This document shows, one piece after another, positions 1 to 8,614 of a DNA stretch of 64,000 nt; the stretch's first letter is position 1; each line of letters begins with the position of its first letter. The DNA is taken from contig NZ_QRZF01000019.1 in the NCBI RefSeq assembly GCF_003464595.1, forward strand, positions 62,001 through 126,000. The letters run 5' to 3'. The notes under the pieces were generated by a model. The model was given only the letters and a program-made list of their open reading frames with translations. It was not told the DNA's origin and did no database searches. Position numbers and translations under genes: made by a program. The DNA is from Bacteroides intestinalis (GTDB lineage Bacteria > Bacteroidota > Bacteroidia > Bacteroidales > Bacteroidaceae).

Positions 1-1407
1 TATCTGCGTTTGGTTTCTTATACGGAAACTCCTGATAAGAATGCTCCTGATTATCTACCGAAAGCATCTACTGCCTATGAAAAGAAGCTGAAACAGTTAT
101 TTGAAGCACAGGGATTCCGTCCCGAACCCGATCCGCAAGGTAATTTGGCGTTAGGGTACGGCTGCGTTTCAGTACAGCGCCGGGATAATTGGGCTGCTGT
201 GGTACGTGGGCATTCCCGTTACCTTTGGGCAGCAGAACATTATCTGGATGCCAATTTCTTCGGTCGCTACCTGGCTCACGGAAGTATGCAGATATTGACC
301 GGAAAACCCGATGAAATGGTTACTTTTACAACCAGCGGCTGGCAGGAAGCAGGCTTCGACTGGAACCGTTTCCCCGGTACGACAACTATTCATTTGCCAT
401 TCGATCAGCTTCGTGCCAAAGTGATGAATGTAGATACTTTCTCCGGTATGGAAGAAATGCTATATTCTGATGAGGCTTTTGCAGGTGGTTTGTCTCAGGC
501 AAAATTAAATGGTAACTTCGGCATGAAGCTTCACGAGCATGACAAGTACAACGGTTCACACCGTGCCCGTAAATCTTATCACTTCTTCAATGGAACGATT
601 GTATGTCTGGGAACGGATATTGAGAATACAAATGAAGAGTTCCCGACAGAAACTACCGTTTTCCAGTTGGCAGCCACTACTCCCAAAATGCATGATTACT
701 GGGCAGCTTATAAAAGTGACGGACAGACCTATATCGATCCTAACGGAGTAGGTTATTATCTGTCGAAAAACTCGATGAAAGCGGCAAAATATGAAAAGAA
801 CTTCCCACAAGTTACCGTAGGTGAACGTAATCCGAAGCCTACTTCCGGTGATTGGGTTTCATTGGTATTAGAGCATGGAAAAGCTCCGAAAGGTGCTTCT
901 TATGAATATGCTGTCCTACCCCGTACGAATACAGTTTTCTTGAAAGCTTTCGCAAAGAAACCGTCTTATAAGGTATTACAACAGGACCGCAATGCTCATA
1001 TCGTTCGTTCTATGACTGATAACCTGACTTCATATGTACTTTTTGAAACACCACAGGCATTGCCCGGGGAGGGATTGTTACAGAAAGCTGATACTTCCTG
1101 CCTCGTCATGATACGTGAAGACAGAGATAAGCTCTTATTGACCGTTTCCCAACCGGATCTGGCGCTGTATCGAGGTCCGAGCGATGAGGCTTTTGACAAG
1201 GATGGCAAACGTATGGAACGCAGTATCTATTCGCGTCCCTGGATTGATAATGATAGTGGTGAAATACCTGTAACCGTTACTTTAAAGGGTGAATGGAATG
1301 TTGCAGAAACTCCTTATTGCAAAGTGATTTCCAAAGATAAGCAGCAGACTGTTTTGCAATTTACGTGCAGAGATGCCGCCAGCTTCGATGTGGAGCTGAA
1401 AAAATAA
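1..1407 (+). CDS. Chondroitin/hyaluronan lyase, polysaccharide lyase family 8, 5'-truncated by window edge
   Basis: This is the C-terminal half of a PL8 lyase of the chondroitinase ABC type, which beta-eliminates glycosaminoglycan chains to unsaturated disaccharides. The reading frame is open from base 1, so the true start lies to the left; an in-frame TTG at position 10 is not a start. The segment [20 protein letters not shown] aligns by eye with the equivalent glutamate-bearing stretch of the complete PL8 gene at 3980-6880, and both proteins share the PL8 signature [13 protein letters not shown]. The catalytic His, Tyr and Arg region is off the edge. A sulfatase gene follows 25 bases downstream, probably in the same operon. 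The two PL8 copies differ clearly, so they are paralogues of different specificity rather than a recent duplication. Confidence 0.9.
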   Translation, partial: YLRLVSYTETPDKNAPDYLPKASTAYEKKLKQLFEAQGFRPEPDPQGNLALGYGCVSVQRRDNWAAVVRGHSRYLWAAEHYLDANFFGRYLAHGSMQILTGKPDEMVTFTTSGWQEAGFDWNRFPGTTTIHLPFDQLRAKVMNVDTFSGMEEMLYSDEAFAGGLSQAKLNGNFGMKLHEHDKYNGSHRARKSYHFFNGTIVCLGTDIENTNEEFPTETTVFQLAATTPKMHDYWAAYKSDGQTYIDPNGVGYYLSKNSMKAAKYEKNFPQVTVGERNPKPTSGDWVSLVLEHGKAPKGASYEYAVLPRTNTVFLKAFAKKPSYKVLQQDRNAHIVRSMTDNLTSYVLFETPQALPGEGLLQKADTSCLVMIREDRDKLLLTVSQPDLALYRGPSDEAFDKDGKRMERSIYSRPWIDNDSGEIPVTVTLKGEWNVAETPYCKVISKDKQQTVLQFTCRDAASFDVELKK

Positions 1408-1432
1408 TGAAGTTAATCCTTAAAATAGCACT

Positions 1433-2803
1433 GTGATGAAAGTAAAGAATATAATGTTGTGTGCAACGGCTGTCGCTCCCTCCCTGGTTTGGGCGAAAGA
1501 GTTGCCTAATATCATCTACATTGTAACCGATCAACAGACAGCCTCTGCGATGAGTTGCATGGGAAACGATGACTTGCATACTCCGAATATGGATAAGCTG
1601 GCAGAGGCAGGTGTCCTGTTCCGTAATGCCTATTGTTCTACACCCCTGAGTGGACCTGCCAGGGCGGCAATGTTTACAGGCTATACTTCGCACGAAGTAG
1701 GACTTGCCCGAAATGGTACGCCGATACCGGATTCATTGCGTAACCGGACTTTGGGAACTCTGATGCAGGATGTCGGTTATGACTGTATCTATGCCGGTAA
1801 ATGGCATGTACATACTGCCTCCATGCCGGATAAAGAGTTCGGTTTTACTACTATCCATCCTCATAGTGATAATGGGTTGGCGGAAGCCTGTGTCGACTTT
1901 CTGGAACAAAAGCATACCAAACCCTTCTTCCTGGTGGCAGGATTCGATAACCCGCATAATATTTGTGAGTACGCACGTAGCCAGAATTTGCCTTGGGGAA
2001 ATATAGAAGACCTGCCGCAGAATGAGTGGCCGGGACTACCTCTTAATTTCGCTAAGAATCCCTATGACGCTGATGTTATCAGTTATGAGCAGAGCCTGAA
2101 TTATTCGGCTTATCCTACCCGTAACTACACTCCGGATGATTGGCGCCGTTACCGAAGCCTCTATTACCGTCTGGTTGAAAAGGTGGATGCAGAAATCGGT
2201 AAGGTTTTGAATGCTATAGATAAACAGGATTTATGGAAGAATACAGTCGTGATATTTACCAGTGATCATGGCGACGGAGTGGGAGCACACCATTGGAACC
2301 AGAAGTCGGCTTTATATGAAGAGGTGGTAAATATCCCTCTGATTGTAACCTTACCGGGAAAAAAGAATGCCGGCAAGGAGATGCCGCAACTCGTGAATAA
2401 TGGTGTCGATTTCTTTGCAGCAGTTTGCGACTGGGCAGGCATCCGGCTTCCTGAAGGGCTGCATGGTGTCTCTTTCAGAGCGCTGGTAGAGAAAGCGGAT
2501 CCGGCATTGAAGCATCAGGACTATATCGTAACCGAAACCACTTTCGATAAAGGTGGAAATACACGTGGCTGGGCTTTGCGTACCTCTCGCTATAAATATG
2601 TGTTGTATGACAAAGGCCGTTACCGTGAGCAACTTTTTGATATGGAAAAAGACCGTGGTGAAATGCGGAACCTTGCCATCGAGGAGAAATACAAAGAGAT
2701 TCTGTTGCAACACCGGGAGTACCTGCACGATTGGATGAAGCTGCATCATGTAGCGCAGATACGTAAAGATGTACATACGATTCCGGGCGTAAATCCGGAA
2801 TGA
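1433..2803 (+). CDS. Serine-type S1 sulfatase, periplasmic, glycosaminoglycan-linked
   Basis: Arylsulfatase-family (S1) enzyme of 456 residues with an N-terminal signal peptide ending near VWA-KE. The maturation motif is S73-G-P-A-R in PLSGPARAAMFTG. It fits the (C/S)-x-P-x-R consensus, with a serine that must be oxidised to formylglycine by an anaerobic maturase (anSME) encoded elsewhere. Metal-site motifs YIVTDQQ and FTSDHGDGVGAHHWNQK are present. It lies 25 bases after the PL8 lyase, so it probably desulfates lyase products. The exact position (2-O, 4-O or 6-O) cannot be read from sequence. Its stop is only 9 bases from the stop of the convergent dus gene, with no obvious hairpin terminator between them. 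Confidence 0.88.
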   Translation: MMKVKNIMLCATAVAPSLVWAKELPNIIYIVTDQQTASAMSCMGNDDLHTPNMDKLAEAGVLFRNAYCSTPLSGPARAAMFTGYTSHEVGLARNGTPIPDSLRNRTLGTLMQDVGYDCIYAGKWHVHTASMPDKEFGFTTIHPHSDNGLAEACVDFLEQKHTKPFFLVAGFDNPHNICEYARSQNLPWGNIEDLPQNEWPGLPLNFAKNPYDADVISYEQSLNYSAYPTRNYTPDDWRRYRSLYYRLVEKVDAEIGKVLNAIDKQDLWKNTVVIFTSDHGDGVGAHHWNQKSALYEEVVNIPLIVTLPGKKNAGKEMPQLVNNGVDFFAAVCDWAGIRLPEGLHGVSFRALVEKADPALKHQDYIVTETTFDKGGNTRGWALRTSRYKYVLYDKGRYREQLFDMEKDRGEMRNLAIEEKYKEILLQHREYLHDWMKLHHVAQIRKDVHTIPGVNPE

Positions 2804-2812
2804 GATCAATGA

Positions 2813-3754
2813 TTATCCCAACAAGCTGCGGACTGCCGCCTGGTAAGTTTCCAGCTTGTTGGACTTATGAATTGCTTTTTTTGCCTTCCGGTCTCCGTCC
2901 GGCATCAGATATTCCCAGAAGTTCTTCATTTTCGTCAGCAGTTGCTTGTCTCCCCCTTCCAGAAGATTGCCATACTGGGCAAATACGTCAGCATGAAACA
3001 ATCTGAGTTTCTCCTGCATATCCTTTTCGGAAAGCGGATGTCCCTGTTGATACTCCAAAGCTAAGGCGGGATTGGCAAGCAGTCCACGACCTATCATGAT
3101 ACCTGCCAGTTGTGGAAAGCGTTCGCTGATAGTCTGTATATCTTCTACTGTAAGTAAATCACCGTTATAAATAAGCGGATGGCGACATTCGTTGTAGAAG
3201 GTTTCAAAGCCTTTTAAGTCTACTTCCCCTTTATATTGTTGTTTTCCCAATCGGGGATGCATGATGATATGTGTCAGTGGCAGTTCATTCAGCAAGGGCA
3301 GCAAAGCCAGACATTCTTCCGCGTTCTCCCAACCCAACCTCATCTTGACAGAGAACTGAAGGTCGGGGTGACTCTTTATGGCAGCAGTCAACAATTCCCG
3401 TACCTCTTCGGGATAAGGAAGCATTCCCGAACCATTGTGCCGTTTGGCTAAAAGAGGGAAAGGACATCCCAGATTTATGTCCACATTCTTATATCCTTTT
3501 TCGATGAATAGGGCAATTATCTGCTCCATTTTGTCCACATCGGGAGCAATGAGTTGCGGAATAAGCTGCACGCCACGGTTGTTTTCCAGAGTAATCTCAC
3601 GCATGTCTTTTTTTCGGATTTCTCCGTGCTCCACACGTACAAAAGGAGTATAATAACTCTCTATACCGCCGAATATACGGGCATGTGCTTGTCGGTAAAT
3701 AGCCTCGGTGTAACCTTGCAGCGGGGCAAAATGAATGGGGAGGGTACTCTGCAT
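2813..3754 (-). CDS. tRNA-dihydrouridine synthase (Dus family)
   Basis: FMN enzyme that reduces uridine to dihydrouridine in tRNA, 313 residues. The N-terminal FAPLQGYTE is the usual FMN-barrel start. The motif NLGCPFP contains the conserved active-site cysteine (C97), followed by the KMRLG strand and an IGRGLL phosphate-binding segment near the C-terminus. It is a housekeeping gene placed between two blocks of the chondroitin locus. A good -7 box (TACCTTTG on the minus strand, 3780-3787) lies about 25 bases upstream of the ATG. Which Dus subgroup it belongs to was not resolved. Confidence 0.93.
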   Translation of the reverse strand: MQSTLPIHFAPLQGYTEAIYRQAHARIFGGIESYYTPFVRVEHGEIRKKDMREITLENNRGVQLIPQLIAPDVDKMEQIIALFIEKGYKNVDINLGCPFPLLAKRHNGSGMLPYPEEVRELLTAAIKSHPDLQFSVKMRLGWENAEECLALLPLLNELPLTHIIMHPRLGKQQYKGEVDLKGFETFYNECRHPLIYNGDLLTVEDIQTISERFPQLAGIMIGRGLLANPALALEYQQGHPLSEKDMQEKLRLFHADVFAQYGNLLEGGDKQLLTKMKNFWEYLMPDGDRKAKKAIHKSNKLETYQAAVRSLLG

Positions 3755-3779
3755 ATCAATCAGTTATTCAATATTTCTG

Positions 3780-3787
3780 CAAAGGTA
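3780..3787 (-). promoter_or_regulatory. -7 promoter element for dus
   Basis: TACCTTTG on the minus strand matches the Bacteroides -7 consensus TAnnTTTG and gives a leader of about 20 bases for dus. No clear -33 TTTG is present at the expected spacing. Confidence 0.55.
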
Positions 3788-3821
3788 ACTATTTTAGCGG
3801 AATAACCATGTTCATTAAAAC

Positions 3822-3942
3822 CATACCTGAACTATACTTGAACCATACTTGCTCCGTACCAACCCCGTACTTTCTCCGTGTAGAGGTACCTCTGAGTGGA
3901 GAATGTACGGAGCAAGTACGGTTCAGGTATGGCTCAGGTATG
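3822..3942. repeat. Long imperfect inverted repeat (38-bp arms)
   Basis: Arms 3822-3859 and 3905-3942 match at 34 of 38 positions. All four differences are transitions that would still form G-U pairs in one of the two RNA strands. The loop contains a further nested palindrome: TTCTCC/GGAGAA at 3872-3877 and 3898-3903 surround AGAGGTACCTCT at 3882-3893. The repeat fills the gap between the PL8 stop and the dus promoter, so it may end the PL8 transcript. It shares TACGGA-type words with the repeat at 45072-45158. Confidence 0.85.
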
Positions 3943-3979
3943 TAGCAGAGTAATTGCTACAAAAATTCTTTCTGAATTC

Positions 3980-6880
3980 TCAATCTTGCTGAAGGCTGAA
4001 TTCTACAGGTTGTCCATGTTGGCAATGAACAGTGAGAATGGTATTCTCTCCGTCTGCTGTCAGGGTTACTTTTTCATTGGGTGTACTGATCTTCCATTTT
4101 CCTTTTAATTCAAGTCTCTTTTCAAGAATGCGGCTGGGATTCTTGGTGGTATATGCCTTTTCCTCAATATTTAGGTTTGGATCGCAAACGCTCATAATGA
4201 TATTCGCTTTGTCCCTCCTATACATAACCATTGTTTCTGCCGGAATAAGACTAAGCAGGCTATCCCGTTGCGAACGATAGGTTTCGAAGACAGCATAGGC
4301 AGTAATATCGGTTAATCGGTCGTGAACGATATGTGCACTATCATTCCGTTGTAATACTTCGTATGTTTGCGAAGCCTCATGTTCTTTTAATTCCTGCTCG
4401 GTTGGCTGTATCCATACGAGGTATTCATACGTTCCGTTTTTAGGGGCTTTTCCATGTTCAATCCATGCTGAAGCGAAAGTTCCCTGTGTTACAGCGCGTG
4501 TTTTTTCATGACGGGATTCTTGTTCCGTGATCTGTATTTGTACATTACCGTCTTTCACGAAATAATGGTTATTGTAACCGTCCCTGATAGAAAGTAACTT
4601 TTCAGTAGTACCGGAAAGTTTCTTTTTGAAACCAATCTTTTTTTCTTCTTCTCCGTTAACGAGGATGGTGCTCTTTCCCTTTTGGAATGTACTTTGGAAG
4701 AGAGTTGTTTCGGTTGGATATTCGTTATTGCTGTTATGAATACCTGTTCCTAAACAGATCATCCGGTTTTCAAAGCAGAAGACGGATTTGCGGGCTACGA
4801 AATCCGGAGTGAAGTTTTTCAGTTCACGTTCCATCAGTTTCGTAACAAACATGCCGTTTTTCCCTTCCAATGAACTACTGCCTGAGAAATTTTCTTTGGA
4901 ATGTGCCATGGTAGTTCCCGGTAGCGGGCTGTCCAGTAATTCGAATGGTAAGTGGATGGTCGTAGTTCCCGGTAGGCGATTCCAATCCCAACCGTTCTCA
5001 TCGTAACCGCTGGCAAGGCGTGAGGGGTATCCCATGATCTGGACGGAACCATAACTCTGATAACGTCCGTAGCGGTTATCTTTCCGGTAAATTTCAGATC
5101 CCCAGACGTCAGTGGTATATCCTTTTAAGGTTACCATCCAATCGCTTCTCCGGAAAATACCTGCTGCTCCATAGTTATATACAAAGAAGCCTTGTGGGGC
5201 AGAGGCGGGAGTGATACCTTGCGTTTTGAAGTAACGTGCTTCCGGGGTATCCTTTTCACAAAGCCGTAGATAGTCTGCTGCCAGATGATGATCGAAGGCA
5301 TTACCTTCTCCTGATAAGTCTCCTGACAGGGCTAGATAAGCAAAAGCTGCTACATCATCCGCTTTCATCGAGCCGCCGAAAGGATGTCGTCCGCTGATGC
5401 CAACTCCCCATTCATATTTGTTGGAGTAGTTGCGCATGGCAATAAAGGCGGATTTCAGTACTTGACGGGCTTCTTCGGTAGGTTCATAGATTGTCTTATT
5501 GGTTAAGGAGATGAATTGCCCTACCATGGCAAGGACACCTGTGGTATAGGCCGGATAGAAACCGCCATGGTGGAAAGTGGTTCCGTCTACTTTGATACCT
5601 CCGATAGTGCCCGGAGTGTATTGAAGAGAAGAGGATACCCAACGGGAAAGGCCTTTCAGTGCGCGTACTCGTTCTCGCTCGTCAGTGAACAGTAGTGCTG
5701 AAACTGTTTTAGCCATTAAGAGGGTGTGCCAACTGTCCAGTAGTTCATCTCTGCCGTATTGGTAAGGTTGACGGGTTTCTTGCAAGGCAGACCAGAATAT
5801 GAGGGTGGATAAGATATTATCACGGTTGGGAGCTTTCCAGATGACGTCGCGCATTAACCAGGCTGTAGTATAAATTTTCCGTACCTGATATCCGTAATGA
5901 TGATTGGTTCCCATTCCGCTACCGAAGGAGAACCCCTGATTGATGGCGAAGTCCCAGACGGTGAAGTAATTCTGACGGGAAGTTTCGGAATGATTGTAAT
6001 AAGCATCGTAAGCGAATCCGGAGAGCATTGTTTCCAGGTCATTCCAGGATATTTCTCCTTTGGAACGGTCCAGTTCATCGGGAGTCAGGATAGGAGCACC
6101 TGTGAATCCAGTTCCGGAGCGTTGAATATTGGCTTTCTGAAAAACATCGTATGCTTTGGAAACTGCTTCCTTCGGTGCTTTCTGAATATCAAGGGCGGTG
6201 GTTAACCGCTGTTCTACAGTACGCAGCTCGTCTTTTTCTGCTTGATTGAGGGCGGAAGGTAGTGGAATATCATACTTATATTGTTCCCATTGCCAAACCC
6301 GGCACCAATGCCACAGGTCTCGATACGAGAGGGAGTTATTGTAAGGCATCTGCAAGTCGGGGGTAGTGCGGTCGTTCATCTTTTTCACAGGGAAAGTCAA
6401 ACGATCCAGAAATATGCGGCCTTTTCGTTCAGGGGCTATCAGCCGGTAGCTTGCTATTTCTTTGTTTTGTTTATCTCCTTTCATGTGCTGGAAGCCGATC
6501 CAGCAAGCGCGCCAGCCAGCCGATGCCAACTGGAAACTGAACCAATAAGATACATCTCCTTGGGGGGAAAGGAACTCAAAGCGAATGGAATCTTGCTGGG
6601 GGACTTCATTATAAATCCATAGGGTTATTCCGTATGAATTTTCCATTTGCTCATCAAGGGTTAGAGGCTGTTCCAGAGAAACATTGAGCTTGGAACCGGA
6701 ACGGAAATCCCATTCCAGGCTTTGTTTCCCTTCTTTATAATACCGGGTGGACAGGGCGATTTTTCCCTTATCGGTTGTTTTAAACTCTTTGGGGATTTCA
6801 GTCTCAAAACCTATGAATTGAGCAAAAGATACTTGGCTGCATAGCAACGCAAGGATAAATAGCAAGTGTTTTCTGGTCAT
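3980..6880 (-). CDS. Chondroitin sulfate/hyaluronan lyase, polysaccharide lyase family 8
   Basis: Complete PL8 lyase of 966 residues, resembling the B. thetaiotaomicron chondroitinase ABC family. The chosen ATG at 6880 begins a signal peptide (MTRKHLLFILALL, cleavage near SFA-Q); an upstream in-frame ATG would add 24 residues that spoil it. An N-terminal beta-sandwich is followed by the alpha-toroid. The segment DGTTFHHGGFYPAYTTG carries H438 and Y445 with the seven-residue spacing of the family's catalytic His/Tyr. R498 in SGRHPFGG and E596 in GSEIYRKDN fit the remaining catalytic Arg and Glu. The C-terminal beta-sheet domains include the [12 protein letters not shown] signature. The gene is 130 bases downstream of susD, beyond a terminator-like hairpin, so it is probably transcribed at a reduced level from the susCD promoter. 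Confidence 0.93.
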   Translation of the reverse strand: MTRKHLLFILALLCSQVSFAQFIGFETEIPKEFKTTDKGKIALSTRYYKEGKQSLEWDFRSGSKLNVSLEQPLTLDEQMENSYGITLWIYNEVPQQDSIRFEFLSPQGDVSYWFSFQLASAGWRACWIGFQHMKGDKQNKEIASYRLIAPERKGRIFLDRLTFPVKKMNDRTTPDLQMPYNNSLSYRDLWHWCRVWQWEQYKYDIPLPSALNQAEKDELRTVEQRLTTALDIQKAPKEAVSKAYDVFQKANIQRSGTGFTGAPILTPDELDRSKGEISWNDLETMLSGFAYDAYYNHSETSRQNYFTVWDFAINQGFSFGSGMGTNHHYGYQVRKIYTTAWLMRDVIWKAPNRDNILSTLIFWSALQETRQPYQYGRDELLDSWHTLLMAKTVSALLFTDERERVRALKGLSRWVSSSLQYTPGTIGGIKVDGTTFHHGGFYPAYTTGVLAMVGQFISLTNKTIYEPTEEARQVLKSAFIAMRNYSNKYEWGVGISGRHPFGGSMKADDVAAFAYLALSGDLSGEGNAFDHHLAADYLRLCEKDTPEARYFKTQGITPASAPQGFFVYNYGAAGIFRRSDWMVTLKGYTTDVWGSEIYRKDNRYGRYQSYGSVQIMGYPSRLASGYDENGWDWNRLPGTTTIHLPFELLDSPLPGTTMAHSKENFSGSSSLEGKNGMFVTKLMERELKNFTPDFVARKSVFCFENRMICLGTGIHNSNNEYPTETTLFQSTFQKGKSTILVNGEEEKKIGFKKKLSGTTEKLLSIRDGYNNHYFVKDGNVQIQITEQESRHEKTRAVTQGTFASAWIEHGKAPKNGTYEYLVWIQPTEQELKEHEASQTYEVLQRNDSAHIVHDRLTDITAYAVFETYRSQRDSLLSLIPAETMVMYRRDKANIIMSVCDPNLNIEEKAYTTKNPSRILEKRLELKGKWKISTPNEKVTLTADGENTILTVHCQHGQPVEFSLQQD

Positions 6881-6910
6881 AAGGCATATTGTTTTTTTAA
6901 AGTTATAAAA

Positions 6911-6940
6911 GAGGAGAGGAACCTCACGGTCACTCTCCTC
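6911..6940 (-). terminator. Terminator-like hairpin between susD and PL8 lyase
   Basis: GAGGAGAG (6911-6918) and CTCTCCTC (6933-6940) form a perfect 8-bp stem with a 14-base loop. Read on the minus strand it is followed by TTTTAT. It lies downstream of the susD stop and upstream of the lyase start, so it could act as a partial terminator or a processing site that sets the lyase-to-importer ratio. Confidence 0.6.
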
Positions 6941-7010
6941 CATACATATCAAATTGATTAAGGTCTATTTGATTTCATTTTAAGGTTAGAAGTTCTGTGT
7001 AACTAAATGA

Positions 7011-8591
7011 TTATTTCCAATATTTGTTTTGTTCCAATTTGGTGTTTACACCGAGTTCCTTAGTTGGAATGGGGAGGAACTGGTTATTTTCAGTTGTATT
7101 ACTTACGTACTGAGCTGCTCCTTTAGCATTGTTGGCAGTAGACCAACGCGCATCATTTACGGCTGCTCCCAAGTCTTCTTTTATAGCCTTGTAGTAAATA
7201 CCCCAACGTACCAAGTCGTACTTACGGAGAGACTCAAAGCAGAGTTCACGACCGCGTTCATCACGGATCAATTTCTGGAAGTCACCGTATGACAAATCTT
7301 TCACTTCGTCAATTCCTGCACGTTTACGTACCTCGTTGATGCATGTATAAGCTAATGCTGTAGGACCTTGGTTTGCTTCATTTTCAGCTTCAGCAAGCAT
7401 GAGCAATACATCAGCATAACGCAAGAGGCAATAGTTCTCTTGAGTATAGTTTTTATGCTTAGGACTGCTGCTTTCCCATTCGCGACGGTATTTGCCACAA
7501 CGACGGTCTACAATCTGGTTGTCTTTCCATGCAACTTGCACGTCTTTATTGTTGAGTTTATAAGGTGCCATAGCCAAATCGCGGCGTGCATCTTTAGCAT
7601 CGAACAAGTCCCAGAGAATCAAGCTACCTGCATAGAAAGCATATGTGTAACCTGCACCTGTACCAGCTGAGTTCTCTTGAAGATTACCGATTACATTGCC
7701 TATACGGCTTTCAGTATAGCTACCATCATCACGTGTTCCAACAAATTCCACTTCCCACATGCTTTCATTGTATGTGGTTTCATATTGGTCAGAAGCTAAA
7801 GCTTTCCACGTAGCATATACGTCAGGATTCAACTTATGTTTCTTGGAATCATAAACTGCTTTGGCATACTTGGCTGCTTTTTCATAAAATGGCTTTCCAC
7901 CTTTTGAAGGTTCGCCTGCACGCCACAAACATACGCGGGCCAGAACGCCTTCCACTACAGTTTTCTTCACATGTGAAGGGGATAAGTCATAACTACTGTT
8001 ATCTACCATATCGATACAGTCTTCCATTTCCTGAATAATCCAGTCGAGTGCTTCGGCGTGGGGGGTAGCCTCCAGACTGCTGACTGTGATATCTTTGACT
8101 GTTTCTTTACGAATAGGAACTTCGTACCAACCTTGTACCAATAAGAAGTGATAATATGCACGCAAGAACTTAGCTTCTCCTTTGATGCGTGTTTTCACTT
8201 TGTCGTCAGAGATGCTGGCTCCATCGATATTGTCAAGCAATACATTGGCATTGTTGATCCCTGAATAGAGGGCTTCCCATGTATTCCATAAGTCAGTATT
8301 ACCTGTATTGTGTGAATTGGCAACTACTGCACTTGTTTGGTTTTGGCGATAGTAATAGCTCAAATCATCAATATTGGATAACATGCAGGAATAACGGTTT
8401 CCATATACATGTTCTGCTGCCATCGTCCAGTATACACCGGCTAATGCCATTGTGCAATCAGTTTCATTCTTGTAGAATGTTTCAGGCGCTACAAAGTCGT
8501 AGGGCTTGGTGTCAAGCATATCGCAACCAGCCATAGAAGCAACTACTGCCAGGATGCAAACTTTCTTGAAGATATTATTGATACTTTTCAT
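7011..8591 (-). CDS. SusD/RagB-family surface glycan-binding lipoprotein
   Basis: Outer-membrane lipoprotein of 526 residues that captures oligosaccharide for its SusC partner. The signal peptide ends in a lipobox (SMAGC, lipid-bearing C23). The SusD fold is recognisable from KGEAKFLRAYYHF (TPR helices), the LLRYADVLLMLAEAEN segment, an INEVRKRAG motif and the late RGRELCFESLRKYDLVRWG motif. It sits 23 bases downstream of susC. No extra surface glycan-binding protein gene follows it, which makes this a minimal pair compared with loci that encode additional binding lipoproteins. Confidence 0.95.
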   Translation of the reverse strand: MKSINNIFKKVCILAVVASMAGCDMLDTKPYDFVAPETFYKNETDCTMALAGVYWTMAAEHVYGNRYSCMLSNIDDLSYYYRQNQTSAVVANSHNTGNTDLWNTWEALYSGINNANVLLDNIDGASISDDKVKTRIKGEAKFLRAYYHFLLVQGWYEVPIRKETVKDITVSSLEATPHAEALDWIIQEMEDCIDMVDNSSYDLSPSHVKKTVVEGVLARVCLWRAGEPSKGGKPFYEKAAKYAKAVYDSKKHKLNPDVYATWKALASDQYETTYNESMWEVEFVGTRDDGSYTESRIGNVIGNLQENSAGTGAGYTYAFYAGSLILWDLFDAKDARRDLAMAPYKLNNKDVQVAWKDNQIVDRRCGKYRREWESSSPKHKNYTQENYCLLRYADVLLMLAEAENEANQGPTALAYTCINEVRKRAGIDEVKDLSYGDFQKLIRDERGRELCFESLRKYDLVRWGIYYKAIKEDLGAAVNDARWSTANNAKGAAQYVSNTTENNQFLPIPTKELGVNTKLEQNKYWK

Positions 8592-8614
8592 ATTAGTTTC
8601 TTGATTTTAGGTGA

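Noticed and set aside
10..12. TTG as start codon of the first PL8 gene
   Set aside because: The frame is open from base 1 and the protein lacks the lyase N-terminal half, so the gene is cut by the window edge.
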